The position numbers and the translations under genes are program-made. Shown here in pieces: positions 26,642 through 39,200 of a stretch of DNA of 64,000 nucleotides (its first letter is position 1; every line of letters starts with the position of its first letter). This DNA comes from Anticarsia gemmatalis (taxonomy: Eukaryota > Arthropoda > Insecta > Lepidoptera > Erebidae), in the NCBI RefSeq assembly GCF_050436995.1, contig NC_134764.1, positions 7,254,001-7,318,000 on the forward strand. The letters are read 5' to 3'. The notes under the pieces were generated by a model, which saw only the letters and a program-made list of their open reading frames with translations, searched no databases and had not been told where the DNA came from.

Positions 26642-26765
26642 AAATATCAGCATAGACTTTCTTCCAACTATGTAGGAGTCAGCTTCTAGTCTCACTGGAT
26701 GCAGCTGAATACGAGTATTTCAGCGGCTGCCTATCGGACCTCTACAACCCTGTAAACCGAGTTAT
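26642..26765 (+). repeat. Dispersed repeat family H, copy 1
   Basis: Contains 'gactttcttccaacta', 'ggatgcagctgaata' and 'gcggctgcctat...gacctctacaaccc'. A reverse-oriented, diverged copy is at 39115-39210. It is a widely dispersed moth repeat of unknown class, immediately upstream of the LINE tail and possibly part of the same insertion. Confidence 0.55.
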
Positions 26766-26816
26766 TCCTTATTACCTTCTCCTACCCGTCTACCTGGCGC
26801 TCTCCTCAGGCTGACA

Positions 26817-27127
26817 ACAGTCCCACTGCAAGAGCCATTTTACTGCTCAACAAATTTATAGCACACAATCCGGATGCCGATATATTTTTTGACTCCATAC
26901 ATGATACTTTAAATAGTATTTCTAATTATTTGAACATGTTCAAGAGATAAAAGTGATAATGTTATTATGTATAGTATGTATTTGTTGAATTGAATTTTAT
27001 CTACAATGTTTTTTTTTGTTTAGATACTTAATAAGATTTCTAGCCTAACCTTTTGTACAATTAGTATAGATATAAGTGATTTGGTGATAAACTGTAAACT
27101 TATATTTTATCAATAAATGAATGAATA
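26817..27127 (+). mobile_element. 3' end of a non-LTR retrotransposon (ORF tail plus UTR)
   Basis: An open frame from about 26817 to a TAA near 26950 reads like the C-terminal tail of an insect LINE reverse transcriptase (begins DNSPTARAILLLNKF). It is followed by a 3' region ending in AATAAATGAATGAATAA, a tail style common to insect LINEs. It is 5'-truncated and sits inside the decayed gene. The family is not assigned. Confidence 0.5.
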
Positions 27128-27730
27128 ATACGATAACATCGGTAAGACTGATAGTCAATCTTTCAAGCTTTTAACTACTGGTATTGATTCTATAAATTTT
27201 GATGGAAATTATTTTTATAGCGTTTCTTGTTTCTGAGTCCGCTCGAACAGTTGATAAACTTTTACAAAATATTCTAACCACTATCAAATCGCAACGAATT
27301 GTAAATAGATATATTATCTCACAATCTGAATTCACTATTACTAATAAAGAAACTCCTATAAACAACGGTAGAGGAAGCACATAGGTTAAGAAGCACAACA
27401 CAGAGTAAGTTTCTAGGTCTAAAAGATTTATGTCATAAGCCCATATACACGAATGTACAAAAACAGTACCTATTTGAAATGAAATTGACAAAGATACTGA
27501 TCACATTAATGATACTAGTAAAACAATTAATAAAACTATAATAGCAGTTTAAAATTTTACAAATAATTTTGTAAATGAAAATTCGAAACAAATGATTAGG
27601 GGTTTTACAGCTCATAAATAATTATAAGATAACCTATTCGTTGGATAAAATGCCAACAAATGTATAAAAACAGCTGTCAGAATTTTAGCTAATAAGTTAC
27701 CTGATAGTTATTCAGAAATAGCGAAACTAA

Positions 27731-27906
27731 GACTTTGTCCAGAAGGGGCGAATTCGCCGCGGATAAATTCGCGTGAATTCGTGTGCGCGTTACTGAGAAT
27801 CTAGGCGCCCACACATCGCGTCCACAAGTTTCGCGCGAGTTCAAAATACTTCGCGCGAAATACGCGCGAAGAAATCGCGAGAAATTCACTTCTTCTGGAT
27901 AAGGTC
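27731..27906. mobile_element. CpG-rich foldback MITE
   Basis: The ends form imperfect inverted repeats: GACTTTGTCCAGAAG at the left against GACCTTATCCAGAAG read from the right, continuing through RRGYGAATT. The interior is unusually CpG-dense (cgcgcgaa and cgcgagaa motifs) in an AT-rich region. It lies within the decayed gene; coding-like sequence resumes on both sides. Confidence 0.6.
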
Positions 27907-28280
27907 AAAGCCTAAAGATTTTAAACCTATTAAAATGTACACTCAGTATTCACAATTTATCAGTTATTTTTCAAAATTTCTAAACAGTAGAACTACACGT
28001 AGAAGTGTTAGTAGAAAAGTGTAAAAGTACCCTGAAATAAATCTAAACACGAATATAATTTAAAGCTTACATATTGTTAAAAGGGAAAACTCTGAACTAG
28101 TGAATTACAAAAATATTAATTATGAAGAAACTTTTGAGATAGTTCTAGCAATAGGGATGATGATGACACAGGAATAAAAAATGGAATCTTCAAAAATAAT
28201 CCAGCAGATACAAATTAGTCACCTATTATTTGAAAATAGAGAGTAATTACTTCTGAAAGCAATAGATCAACTATTCAACT

Positions 28281-29597
28281 GAAACAACAACAACAACTTG
28301 AACGGAAAATAAAAATTAGTCATCATCAAATTGAGCCATCATCTAAATTAGTCATCATCGTAAAGTCATCATCCCCATTTAAAAAGTAAGTCATGTTTTG
28401 TATCCGACTGAGTCAAATTCGATGAAAGTTCCCGGGAAGTTCAATCAAAACTCGTGCCCATACGATAAATAGATTTTGTCCCGGAATTGAATTTGATTCC
28501 TCAGAGATCTCCGGCCATTCGAAGTCATAGTTGTTTCATATTTTATTAGGGCTGTTAGCGGTAACATCTAAGTTTTATTGCTATATTTTCAGCTTTTTAT
28601 TATCTCATTCTTGTCCATTTTTATGAAATTCTGCTCATTTCGATTTATATTGTTTGTCAAAAACATTGTTCAATGAAAACTAATTGTATTAATTATTGAT
28701 ATTTAATCAACGTGGATCATATTGCTATTAGCCATCGAATTCTAATTACGAAGGTTCAATTAATTTAGGTATCCTGTCACCGACACCGTTCAAAATAGAT
28801 CAATCATCTGATATTTACGTAACAACATCTATTTTCAATATACGTTTGCTTGAACAAACTCTGTATAACGTGTTATGGAAATAACGTCTTTTGAGCACAA
28901 TAATAAATTTACTGTGGTGGAAATATACAGGCCTTTAAAACATGTCGTTGCAAAATAAATGTGTTTTCTTCTCTCATGAGATGGAGCTCCGTTTCAAGTC
29001 CCTAAAGCGTTTCACAGGTTTTGTGTGGCTACTAAATATCTAAGGTCTCTTTAAGCTTCAATACACAGAAATGTACCGCAATCTCTAAGAAACATAAATT
29101 CTAAGAATACGTTAAGAGGCGGGTACGGAAATTGAACGCTAAATATAAAATTCTTTAAAATTACGCCACCAAAACAAACAAGTAAGAAATGAATGGTCAA
29201 AAATGTACGATATAACTCAAAAGAATATAAAAAGGGGCGCTTAGCTCTCAAATTCATTCGAAGTTGCATGAAATATGGTCCAATTTGCGAGGGTTAGATT
29301 GGATTTTCCTCAAATGAACCTCGTCAGCTAACTTTTGCAAGTGCAAGTTTGCGAATTGATGAATCTACAGAAAAGGAAGCAGAGCCAGTGAATGGGTCAA
29401 TTAGATAACCCTAAAACAGATAAATATCGTACTCGGATTTCGCAGATCCTGTTGCTTAATTAAACGGATAAGATAAACAAAGATTTATGGGACAATCTAA
29501 CCTTGGTAGATATTTTAACGAGGCAATTTTTTCCTTCTCGTTATAAAAATAAAGTGATTAATAAAAGATTGTAGAAGAACAATAACATTCAACAATG
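28281..29597. other. Between the decayed gene and the GTPase stop
   Basis: Starts with several 'gtcatcatc' repeats (28319-28375), then ordinary AT-rich DNA. It must include the GTPase 3' UTR, but I see no clear polyadenylation signal close to the stop. Confidence 0.5.
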
Positions 29598-30224
29598 CTA
29601 AGCAACCACGCAACGATTTTCATGTGAGCCTGATCCTCCACCGGCTGACGAATCAGGGGGAGGTTCAGCACTCCTCCCCCCACCACTCCACTCTAAAGCG
29701 TCTATCATCTCCATAAGTTCTTTAAACACAGCTATCACACGCCAATTATATTTAGCTGAACACTCCACGTAACCACACTTCCAGTGCTTTCGTACTAAAT
29801 TTACAATGTTTCTTCTCTTCTCTCTTGAATCTCCACAAGCACTTTCCGCTATAGCTAGTTGTTGCAGCCCGCTCGCGGCTGACGGAGTGTTACTACAAAG
29901 TAAATCCTGTTTATTGCCAACAACTAATACCGGAACATTCCTCATGTCTCGGCTTTCAACCATTTGATCTCTCAAAGTTCGGATGTACTGAAAAGTTTCG
30001 ACGTTAGACAAATCGAAGACTAGTATGTAAGCCGTGGCGCTCCTGAGTCCGTAAAACCGGTAGTGAGCCCATTCGTAATACGAGTTTATTGGAAAGTAAG
30101 GTATTACCGGTACATCTGTGATTTTGACTTCATAAAGGTGCTCGTTGATGATCACCGAAGGGTAGAAAGTATGTTTTTTGTCCGTCGGTATGTATTCTTC
30201 TGAGAAGTCGCTCCAGACGAATTG
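29598..30224 (-). CDS. RASL10: RASL10-like exon 3 (switch regions to CaaX)
   Basis: The acceptor is a pyrimidine-rich tract ending TTTGCAG at 30225; the exon starts CAA TTC GTC. It encodes 208 residues and ends with a TAG stop at 29598-29600. It contains the degenerate G3, NKQD, ECSAK, a Gly/Ser/Pro-rich tail and the terminal CVVA. The apparent upstream TTG/CAG codons belong to the intron. I found no AATAAA on this strand close to the stop, so the 3' UTR end is not placed. Confidence 0.95.
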   Translation of the reverse strand, partial: QFVWSDFSEEYIPTDKKHTFYPSVIINEHLYEVKITDVPVIPYFPINSYYEWAHYRFYGLRSATAYILVFDLSNVETFQYIRTLRDQMVESRDMRNVPVLVVGNKQDLLCSNTPSAASGLQQLAIAESACGDSREKRRNIVNLVRKHWKCGYVECSAKYNWRVIAVFKELMEMIDALEWSGGGRSAEPPPDSSAGGGSGSHENRCVVA

Positions 30225-33200
30225 CTGCAAAGAAAGAAAAAAATGTTTTAGAAACTACTATCTAAAGTGACTAAGACAGATTTGGGTCTTAACTCATTTA
30301 TCACGGTAGTACCGTTGCCTCACCTTGAAAGCCCGAATATCGTTATCGGTTGACGGTTTGTCGTCAGCGAAATCGACTTCGGGGTAGTTCAATATAAGTA
30401 GCTTAGATAGTGAGAAATAAATGTGACAATGTCACAGACAGCATTTATCAAATAACTACATTTAATAATAAAACTCACAATAGTAGCGTGATTTTCTACA
30501 GTCAGAACTGTGAAGTATGTAAAATTTGACATTTAAAATGTACTGCCATAATAGTTCCTACGAAGCCCATTAGAGGCGTTGATTAGATTTTAATACAAAA
30601 TGTCTCGATAGTTAGCCGGTTATCGATAATCGATAGTGGTAGAGAATGTAGCAGTACACAAGTGTTATGGTCAGTAAAACGGGAACCAAATCACAATATG
30701 CAAAAGTTTGGTATAACACAAATAAGGGATTTCGGAAAAGGATACATAAATGTTTTCGTATAAAATTTATTAGCCTAAAATACTACTGCCATAAATCTAC
30801 ATATCCGATGAAGAATACACCTAATCAATATCTCCTTTGTTGGATGTCGATTCATCTTAAGTATTACAGATTCAAGACAAGCTTAGAATTTGAAAAGGAT
30901 TTCCTTCAAATTCTAATTTTGCTTTGAGCCTTAAGAATTCCCTTAATACCTTTGACGGGGACGTTTTTGACATATTTGACTTTAAAGCAAAAATGCTTTT
31001 GACTGAAGACTACAAAGCGGTACCTACTCAGTGCAGACAGCTCTATATTCAAAGTGAACAGAAGCGCAATTCTGTACAGTCGGTACTCTCGAGTATTGAA
31101 AGTTTGACATATAGAATGTACTGACAAAATAGTTCCTAGAACACCCGTCAGAGGCGCTAATCAGATTTTCATACGAAATTCCTCGATGAGGCCGGTTGTC
31201 GGTAATTGATAGTAGTAGAGAATCGAGCTACAGATGGCTTACTATGATTCTCGAAAAATAAGTTTTGTAAAATATTGAAGGTGACGTTTATGACTTTTCT
31301 CCTTTATATTTTGACATGGAGTAGGCAGTATCGAATAAACACATTATATAATTGTACCATAGTTAGACCGACATTTTATAACGGATAGAATTGTAATAAG
31401 GAACAAAATTTAGCGGATATTCGTTTTCGACGTTAGTAAATCCTCAGGTGAGTCAGAGGTAAATGTTCCCTAGAACTTTCGTGACAGTTAGTTAGTAAAT
31501 ATAAACCTGTATTTTATGTTAGTTGTGTTCCCGTGTGTACAAAAGTTGTTAGTACGTTAGTTTGTATAAATGATAGAAGTTTGGAATAAACTGTGGATGT
31601 TAGCTTTGGACTTTGCAACTAAGTAGAAAACGAATGGGTGTGCAGTGTTTTAGGAACAGAGTCGGTAAATACCGTTTTATAAAGGTATTTCTGCCCATTT
31701 TGATTCATTACGTTACAATCAATACTAATATTATTAAGCTGAAGAGTTTGTTTGTTTGAACGCACTAATCTCAGGGACCACTGGTTCGAATTGAACATTA
31801 TTTTTGTGTTGAATAGACCATTTAACGAGGAAGGTTTTGGCTATATACTTAACATCACGCTGCGAAATGTTACAAAAACGGGGAAAATTATAACGCATTC
31901 TCTCTTATGTGACGCAATCGAAGTTGCGCGGGTCAGCTAGTAATAGGATAAAGGTTTAAGGACAAAATCAAATAATTTATTAATTTAGGTCAATTCAGAC
32001 TCATGATGGTCAAATACAGCAGTAGATTACTTTTATATCGACACGGAAATATAAAGATTTAAAAAGAGATCTCACAACAATATATCGCTACCCTGCTTAC
32101 CCTGAAAATACAAAAACAGTCAGATGAACTGAAAAACTTTTTCTGATACCACTTATTTGACTTCAGTATTCTCAAAAGGGTCGGTACTCGATGTCAAGAA
32201 TCCAAAACAAAATATTTCCACTCGACCCTTCAAAACCATCTAATTAGGTGAAATTACAAAATTTTCAACAAAAATGCTCGAATATCTTCTTACAAAGTTA
32301 ATTAAGGTTAACCCAGAACACCGAGAACGCAAAACACATTGGAATCTCCAAGTTTATTGCTGCGTAAAATATTCATGGAATATCTGATGAATACATACAT
32401 ACCATTCTTGAGAGGGGTGTATTGTATGCATTTGTTTTTCGTTAGAAAGACATCTATACTAATATTATAAAGATGAAGAGTTTGTTTGTTGAACGCGCTA
32501 ATCTCCGAAACTACTGGTCCGATTTGAAAAAATATTTATTATTTTAAGTGTTAGATAGCCCATTTATCGAGGAATGCTATAGGCTATATAACATCACGCT
32601 ACGACCAAAAGGAGCAGAGTACCAGTAAAAAATGTTACAAATACGGGGAAAATTATGACCCACTAGCTGACCCGCGCAACTTCGCTTGCGTCACCTAAGA
32701 GAATGGGTCAAAATTTTCCCCGTTTTTGTAACATTTTTCGTCGCTACTCCGCTCCTAATAACCGTAGCGTGATGTTATATAGCCTATAGCCTTCCTCGAT
32801 AAATGGGCTATCTAACACTGAAAGAATTTTTCAAATCGGACCAGTAGTTCCGGAGATTAGCGCGTTCAAACAAACAAACAAACAAACTCTTCAGCTTTAT
32901 AATATTAGTATAGATTCTCTCTTATGTGACGCAAGCGAAGTTGCGCGGGTCAGTTAGTCTATACTAATATTATAAAGCTGAAGAGTTTGTTTGTTTGTTT
33001 GAACGTGCAAATCTCAGGAACTACTGGTCCAATTTAAAAAAATCTTTCAGTGTTAGATAGCCCATTTATCGAGAAAGTCTATATATCATCACGCTACGAC
33101 CAAAAGGAGCAGAGTTCCAGTATTTTTTTTTTACATAAACGGGGAAAATTATGCCCCTTTCTCTCTTATAAATGTGACGCAAGCGAAGTAGCGCGGGTCA

Positions 33201-36200
33201 GCTAGTATATTATTCAGATCACATCGGTGGTGTTTTAACAGATAAGGTGCGTAGTACTCGTAACCGGTGGTCCAGTATGACCAGATGTATGGATGTGAAT
33301 GAGGCAAGGGAATTTTATAAAGATCGTACTAAGTGGCCTTTGGTCTCTGCCTACTCTTATGGGAAAAAGGCGAAATATTATGTATGTATGTATATGTATA
33401 TATTCTTGTATAATGCTTAGGGAAGAAATCTGTACATAAAACACCCTCGTTATTGGAGAAAATCTTATTATACGCAATAATTTTGCTTTGTTATGTTTGT
33501 TTTTGTGTTTCGAAGTTTCATGGATAGATTTCGTATCTTTTTATTGGCATCTTCATAAGTGTTACTTACAGAGTTTATTAGTTTTGTTTGTTGTCTCTCA
33601 TTTTCTAAATTTATTTGGTTGAAATTATTGTATAATCGATATTTTATTTTTATTCACAAAGATTTCATTATGATACAAATATCTTGAAGCTTCATTAATA
33701 CTAACAGATTTCAAAAGCAAACTAATTACGTGCAGACTTAGCTGGTATTTATAAACTGATTAAGTACCAACTCAATTTATTTCTTATTACACTTTCCTAA
33801 ACACAAAAATAGTTCAATCCTCGGAAAACCTACTTCAATATCTAGGAAATTGGATATTCTATTTTTACGAGCAACCGCATAAGGGTTATTAAAATATTCA
33901 TGGAATTCTTGATCAACCATTATGCTATGCTTTGGAGTCAGAATGACATTTCTTCGATATCAATCTAATGTTATGGTTGATTCTGCTTAATATTGAAATG
34001 TTTTTGTAAGACGGACTTCTATTATCTATTACTTAAAATGTAGTTTATGCTAGAGTTTCGTTTTATTAGTAGATTTACTTCCATATATATATATGGGATT
34101 AGGTTGTTTATACTCTTAGAAGGTTTCATTATTAAAAGATTATTTCCATAGAAATAATAATATCTAATCCAAAAGTACCAAAAACTTTTTATTGAGTCAT
34201 ATCCACCCTACCACATATCTTCTCTCAGTTCTTATAATAATATAAGAACGTATGTAGGCAATGTATCTTCAAAAAAGAAAGCTTAAATAATTTTTCGTAA
34301 AAATATATTATGTCAACATCTTAGTTGTCATTGCCAGTGTCGATATTAAGACCTTTGATGCAACTGACAGTAGAAAATCCAATTCAGTGTTTAAACAATT
34401 TGACTATAAGATTGAAAATAGAGCTGATAAAATGGCATAAAATCTACAACCAATTATTTTAATCTGCTAAATCAAAATGACAGGCGTAAAACAAACAAAC
34501 ACAAACACACAACGTTAGCACGTATTAGCAACGTCACACACATAATAATGCGAGAAAAAGCAACGTAAGATACGCAATCAATCATTTTGACGTATTATTT
34601 TCTGTTCCGTTGTAGCATGATGTCTAGCGCTGTGTAACTTTGTATGTTTATTGTATATTTTGCGTTGCTTTGTTGATAAAATTCTACATTGTTGCTTGTT
34701 TTATAGTTAGTCGTACTAATTTTGTATTCTTAAAGTCTTGGTTTTGCAAATGCTAAGACAAAACACTTTGGCTAGTTTCGGCGTTAGATTGAGTTATATC
34801 AATAGATCCACGATACCTTTTAGTTATACATTTAATTATATCTAAGTGATCGAAGCTAAAGAAGCTATAAGCACCTGGCACTTTACTATCTGCTAATATC
34901 AAAGAGACAGATAGATAATCTTTGCTATTATAGAAATAATTAGTGATATGATATTTTTCAAGAAAATTGTCCTCACTACTCAGACAAATAGTTTTAATAT
35001 AATTTTAATCTCATTTACATTGCGCTGCTACCTGAGTCTGTAGTTCTACAATTAAGTTAATTAGGACAATAGTTCTTTCTAAAAGCTTGTCATATCTTCA
35101 TAAAATATACCATCTAATAATAAAATTATACATCTACTTTCATATTTCTCCAAAATGAGATGTTTCCGACGTATACTTTGAGGTTGAATTATACATAGGC
35201 GAGCATACACGAGGAAAACTAATATCCAACATTCTAGCACGACTCCCGCAGGAAATGATGAACACGAAACAGAGAACGGCAGTCAAATAGATACATAACA
35301 CCGAACACATTAGCTTGCACGTCACGGAACACGTAACCAACAACTATCAAACTAAACTAGTAAATCATCCATATACATTTTCAACAAAAACTTATCTAAA
35401 CCTATAAAACACCAACTGAATATCAAATGATGTAATTACACATTCCGTATTCGGTCGTTTTACACTTGCGCCCTAGATAGTTAACGATCCACCCTTCCAT
35501 ATAATATGAGTGATATAAGTTATAACCCACCTCAATTTGGTGGAACCCTGAAGCTGTATCAAGTGTCGGAGTAATTGTACGGTTAACGTTTACGAAGGCC
35601 GACATTGTGATACGGCCGTAATATCTTATCTGTCATTCCGAAGTTGTTTGATCAAGACGTATTGGCAATTTGCAAAAGGGAGACGGATTAATGATAATTT
35701 TATACTGCATTTTGGTAGAATATCAATTTTAATTCCAGAGAATATAATAACACACTTTAATAAAGTTTTAAATGTCATAGTATCAAATAAGGAGAATGTT
35801 TGGTAGAAGATAAAAGCAATCCAATTTATAGCAAATAAAAAGGATTAAAAGATTATTTCGAAGGGTATCATTTTGGGTGATTCTAAGAAAATGCTACGAT
35901 AAAATTTGAAGTAAAAATAAATGTTAACGGGTCGTTAACTCTTAACGTTTCTGAGGCAAGAAACCTCCATCCAATTGATATGAAAGCCTCCAGTAATGGT
36001 TAGCTTACTGTATCTAGACTACCTTATATCCAGTAAAAGAAGCGATGGAACGAAAGTAGAGCAGTATTCCAGAGATATCATAGCAGTGACTGAGTATTAT
36101 TAGAATGTGTAAGAACGAGTAAATAGCGGAGAAAAACTTTGTCATAGGTAGGCCTAATATCGTAATTATGATGAAATAACTTATTATTCTCTTTCGTCAC

Positions 36201-39200
36201 TTTATGTCTTAGTAAATAATAAAGGTGGGTGTATATTCTTTACATATGTAAGTAACTACAAAAGGAAATAATGAAGAGGTATTATTAACGACTTCCATCA
36301 TTTCTGTAAAACACATAAACCGAAAATCTGCTTAAACAACATCTACATTTTCACAATATACGTCTGCTGAAATCACAACTCATCGAGACTTCATCCGCAG
36401 TAATTACTCCAAACACATGTCATGTCGCTCGCTCGGCGCATTTATGTAACCGCACCGATGGAAATTGCCATAATGTGGGATACGTTTTTCACGCCTGGTT
36501 TCCTAAAATCGGACGAATAGCAAATGAATCGGAAAATTTGGCGAGTCATCCCAAAGTAAGCTCTATTGATGACGGCAAATCTTTTATTCGTGTATATTTC
36601 GCAACAAAAATTTGACTGCCTTTGTTGGAAAATATGGGTATGAAAGTAAAAATAAACACGTAGGCGTTGCTTTTGACACGAGTAATTGAGGAGGTAATGC
36701 TGACTCAGCGTTAATTAGAACGTTCCGCGAATAGATTACCATAATAACAACACACCTGTGCTTTTCATGTGACGCTGAAATAGCAACATGTCCCACCTAA
36801 CAGAGGACAATTTTACTACAAATGGAAAGTGAGCGAAAATACCTTTTATATTCTAGCTTCAGAAATGTATTTTTACCAGGAGCAAAAAAAGCATTTTCCT
36901 GCCTGAAAACTCTGCAACAACATTTAGAAAAAACAACGGCAGAAACGGCTCCGTCACCGAGTAGTTTATTTTCAGACTGAAAATTCAACAGCGCTCACAA
37001 TGTACGATAAAAATACAATGGAATAATAGTAGCAATTAATTTAAACTAACTACACTATAATATTTAAAAGCAACTTCTCGCCTTCTCTACATTATATTTA
37101 AGTAAATATTAAAAGTGAGTGCATATACTTTTTACAAAAGGAATGAGGAAATCAAGAGACAATTTTTGGTTAATATGTTTTATTATTAACCAAAAATCTG
37201 CTCAAATAACACATTCCCTAGATACTCTAGCAAAGTTATGTATAAAATTACTATTCTGAAACAACTTGTTACTAACAAAAGTCCGTAACAACACTCTTAT
37301 CTAGTCCCTGGCAACTAACTACAAACAGATAGATTTCTATCAATACCTACACAATTATCAAGATATCACCAACAATCAATATAAAACCTCAACGTATGGA
37401 ACTGATTATACCATCAAAAGACCCTTCAAGGTAATCACGGGTGCGGGTGTCTTTCATTTCAATATTATACGTGCGCCGTTTCGAAACAGCTGCGGGTAGT
37501 TCCCCACTTAAATGATAATAAATGTGTGGTGCTTACGTGTGCTATTATGTAAAATTTTCGTGACTATTATCTAGAGCTGGGTTAGGTTACATTTTCAGGT
37601 TTTGAACATCGTGTCCTACGAAATGGAAAGGTAATATTAAAGTTTATATGTGTGTGTAAAGTAGGAACTGTGTAATTGAATGGTATTTGGTAGATTGTAT
37701 TATATTTTTTAGGTTATAGGACTACAATATTGCACTTTATTAGTCACTAGCTGACTCACGCAACTTAGCTCCAAGCGTCTCATAAGAGAGAACGGGTCAA
37801 AATTCCCCTTATTTGTAACATTTTAATTGGTACTCTGCTCCTTTTGGTCGTAGCGTGATGATATTGGGTCATGATTACGCTATTTTGTTAATAAAAATGG
37901 CAACTACTGCTATTATAAAACGGCCAAATTCAAAGCATAAAGTGTACCTTACATTTTACAGATCATAACGGTATTAAAAAGTGACAACAGTGAAAGGGGT
38001 CATTAGATGGTTTGGACATCTCAAAAGGGCGGATGAACGGAGATTGGTAAAAGGTCAAATTCTGAATGTGAATACCGGAAGGTCTGCAAAGGTCAGGTGC
38101 GGACTACGCAGAACTTTGGAAACATGGTTGACAAATAGTATTCGGAAAAGGCTATAAAGGTTTTTAAAAGGCAAAAGAAAGAAAGATGAGCTCGTGCAGA
38201 TCTTTTTTTTCGTCCGAATGTATTCACTTTTTAATCACTGTAATGGATTAAATTTCTTTTTTATTTTCTTCTTCAAAGAGAACTCACGTACTAACAAATG
38301 CTCTTGTGTCGTGGAGATTTTTACAAACATACAAACTGCAACCAGACCCGAAACAACTATTTATGGATCGCACAAATAATATTGTCCCGTATAGGAATCA
38401 AACCCAAGACCTCCTTATACAGTTGTATTGGCGTAGAAACCACCTTAACCACTGTGCCACTGAGGCCGTCAATGTAAGCCTTTATTTTCTTTTGTGAAGA
38501 AATATTTGATCAGTAATTTCCATTGATGTATTATAGACAACTATAGCTTCACATTACCTCGAGGCTATTCATAACGCATGAATTGTTGAGACAACAACAT
38601 AATGCCGCCTGCCATTCGGAGAACATCGCACGTCAAATGTAATACTATCGACAGCCGATATTGGTCATTACTATGATAATCTCAATAAGCTTCTATATAC
38701 AGCCTACTGTATATAATGTATATTCTGTTGTTATTATGCAAAGGATTATAGAAGCGATTGATTTTGATAATGAAACTTAAAGATCGGTGGTGCTATTCTC
38801 TACCACTATTGACTACCGACAACCGGCTGGCTAACGAAAAAAATGTATGAAAATCACATCAGTGCCTCTAGCGGGAGCTATGGGAACTATTTTACAGTAC
38901 ATTTTAAAAGTCAATCTCTCGATACTCGAAAGTAATTACTATAGAGAATCGCGCTACGCAATATTGGAAACAGAAAAAACGTTTCGTTGGAATTAGAAAA
39001 GCTCCCATTACAGATAAAACCGTTCATAAATATTTAATAAGATTCTCGGAATCATTTTGTTTTATGGGGAAATAATATATTTCGTTCATATATTTTATAT
39101 TACCAGAGTTGTAAAGGTCCAGGAGGCAGTTGCTTCATGTAAAATGGCATTCAGCTGCATCCTGCTAACTGGAAGCCGATTCCAACATGTTGGCAGTTGG

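Larger units (their letters stand above)
26160..28280 (+). pseudogene. Unidentified decayed gene, plus strand, broken by insertions
   Basis: Three blocks read as protein on the plus strand with few stops: about 26160-26640, 27130-27730 and 27907-28280. The first holds consecutive open runs of about 49, 47 and 38 codons in one frame, separated by single stops, far longer than expected by chance in DNA this AT-rich. Composition is Asn/Ile/Lys/Glu-rich with ordinary-looking protein texture. Block 2 resumes right after the 3' end of a LINE tail, shifts frame once near 27230 and carries several stops; block 3 resumes after a CpG-rich foldback element. Together they imply an ancestor of at least about 450 codons. 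I do not recognise the family. The bias could fit an insect DNA-virus relic, a mobile-element protein or an AT-rich host gene. Confidence 0.5.
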
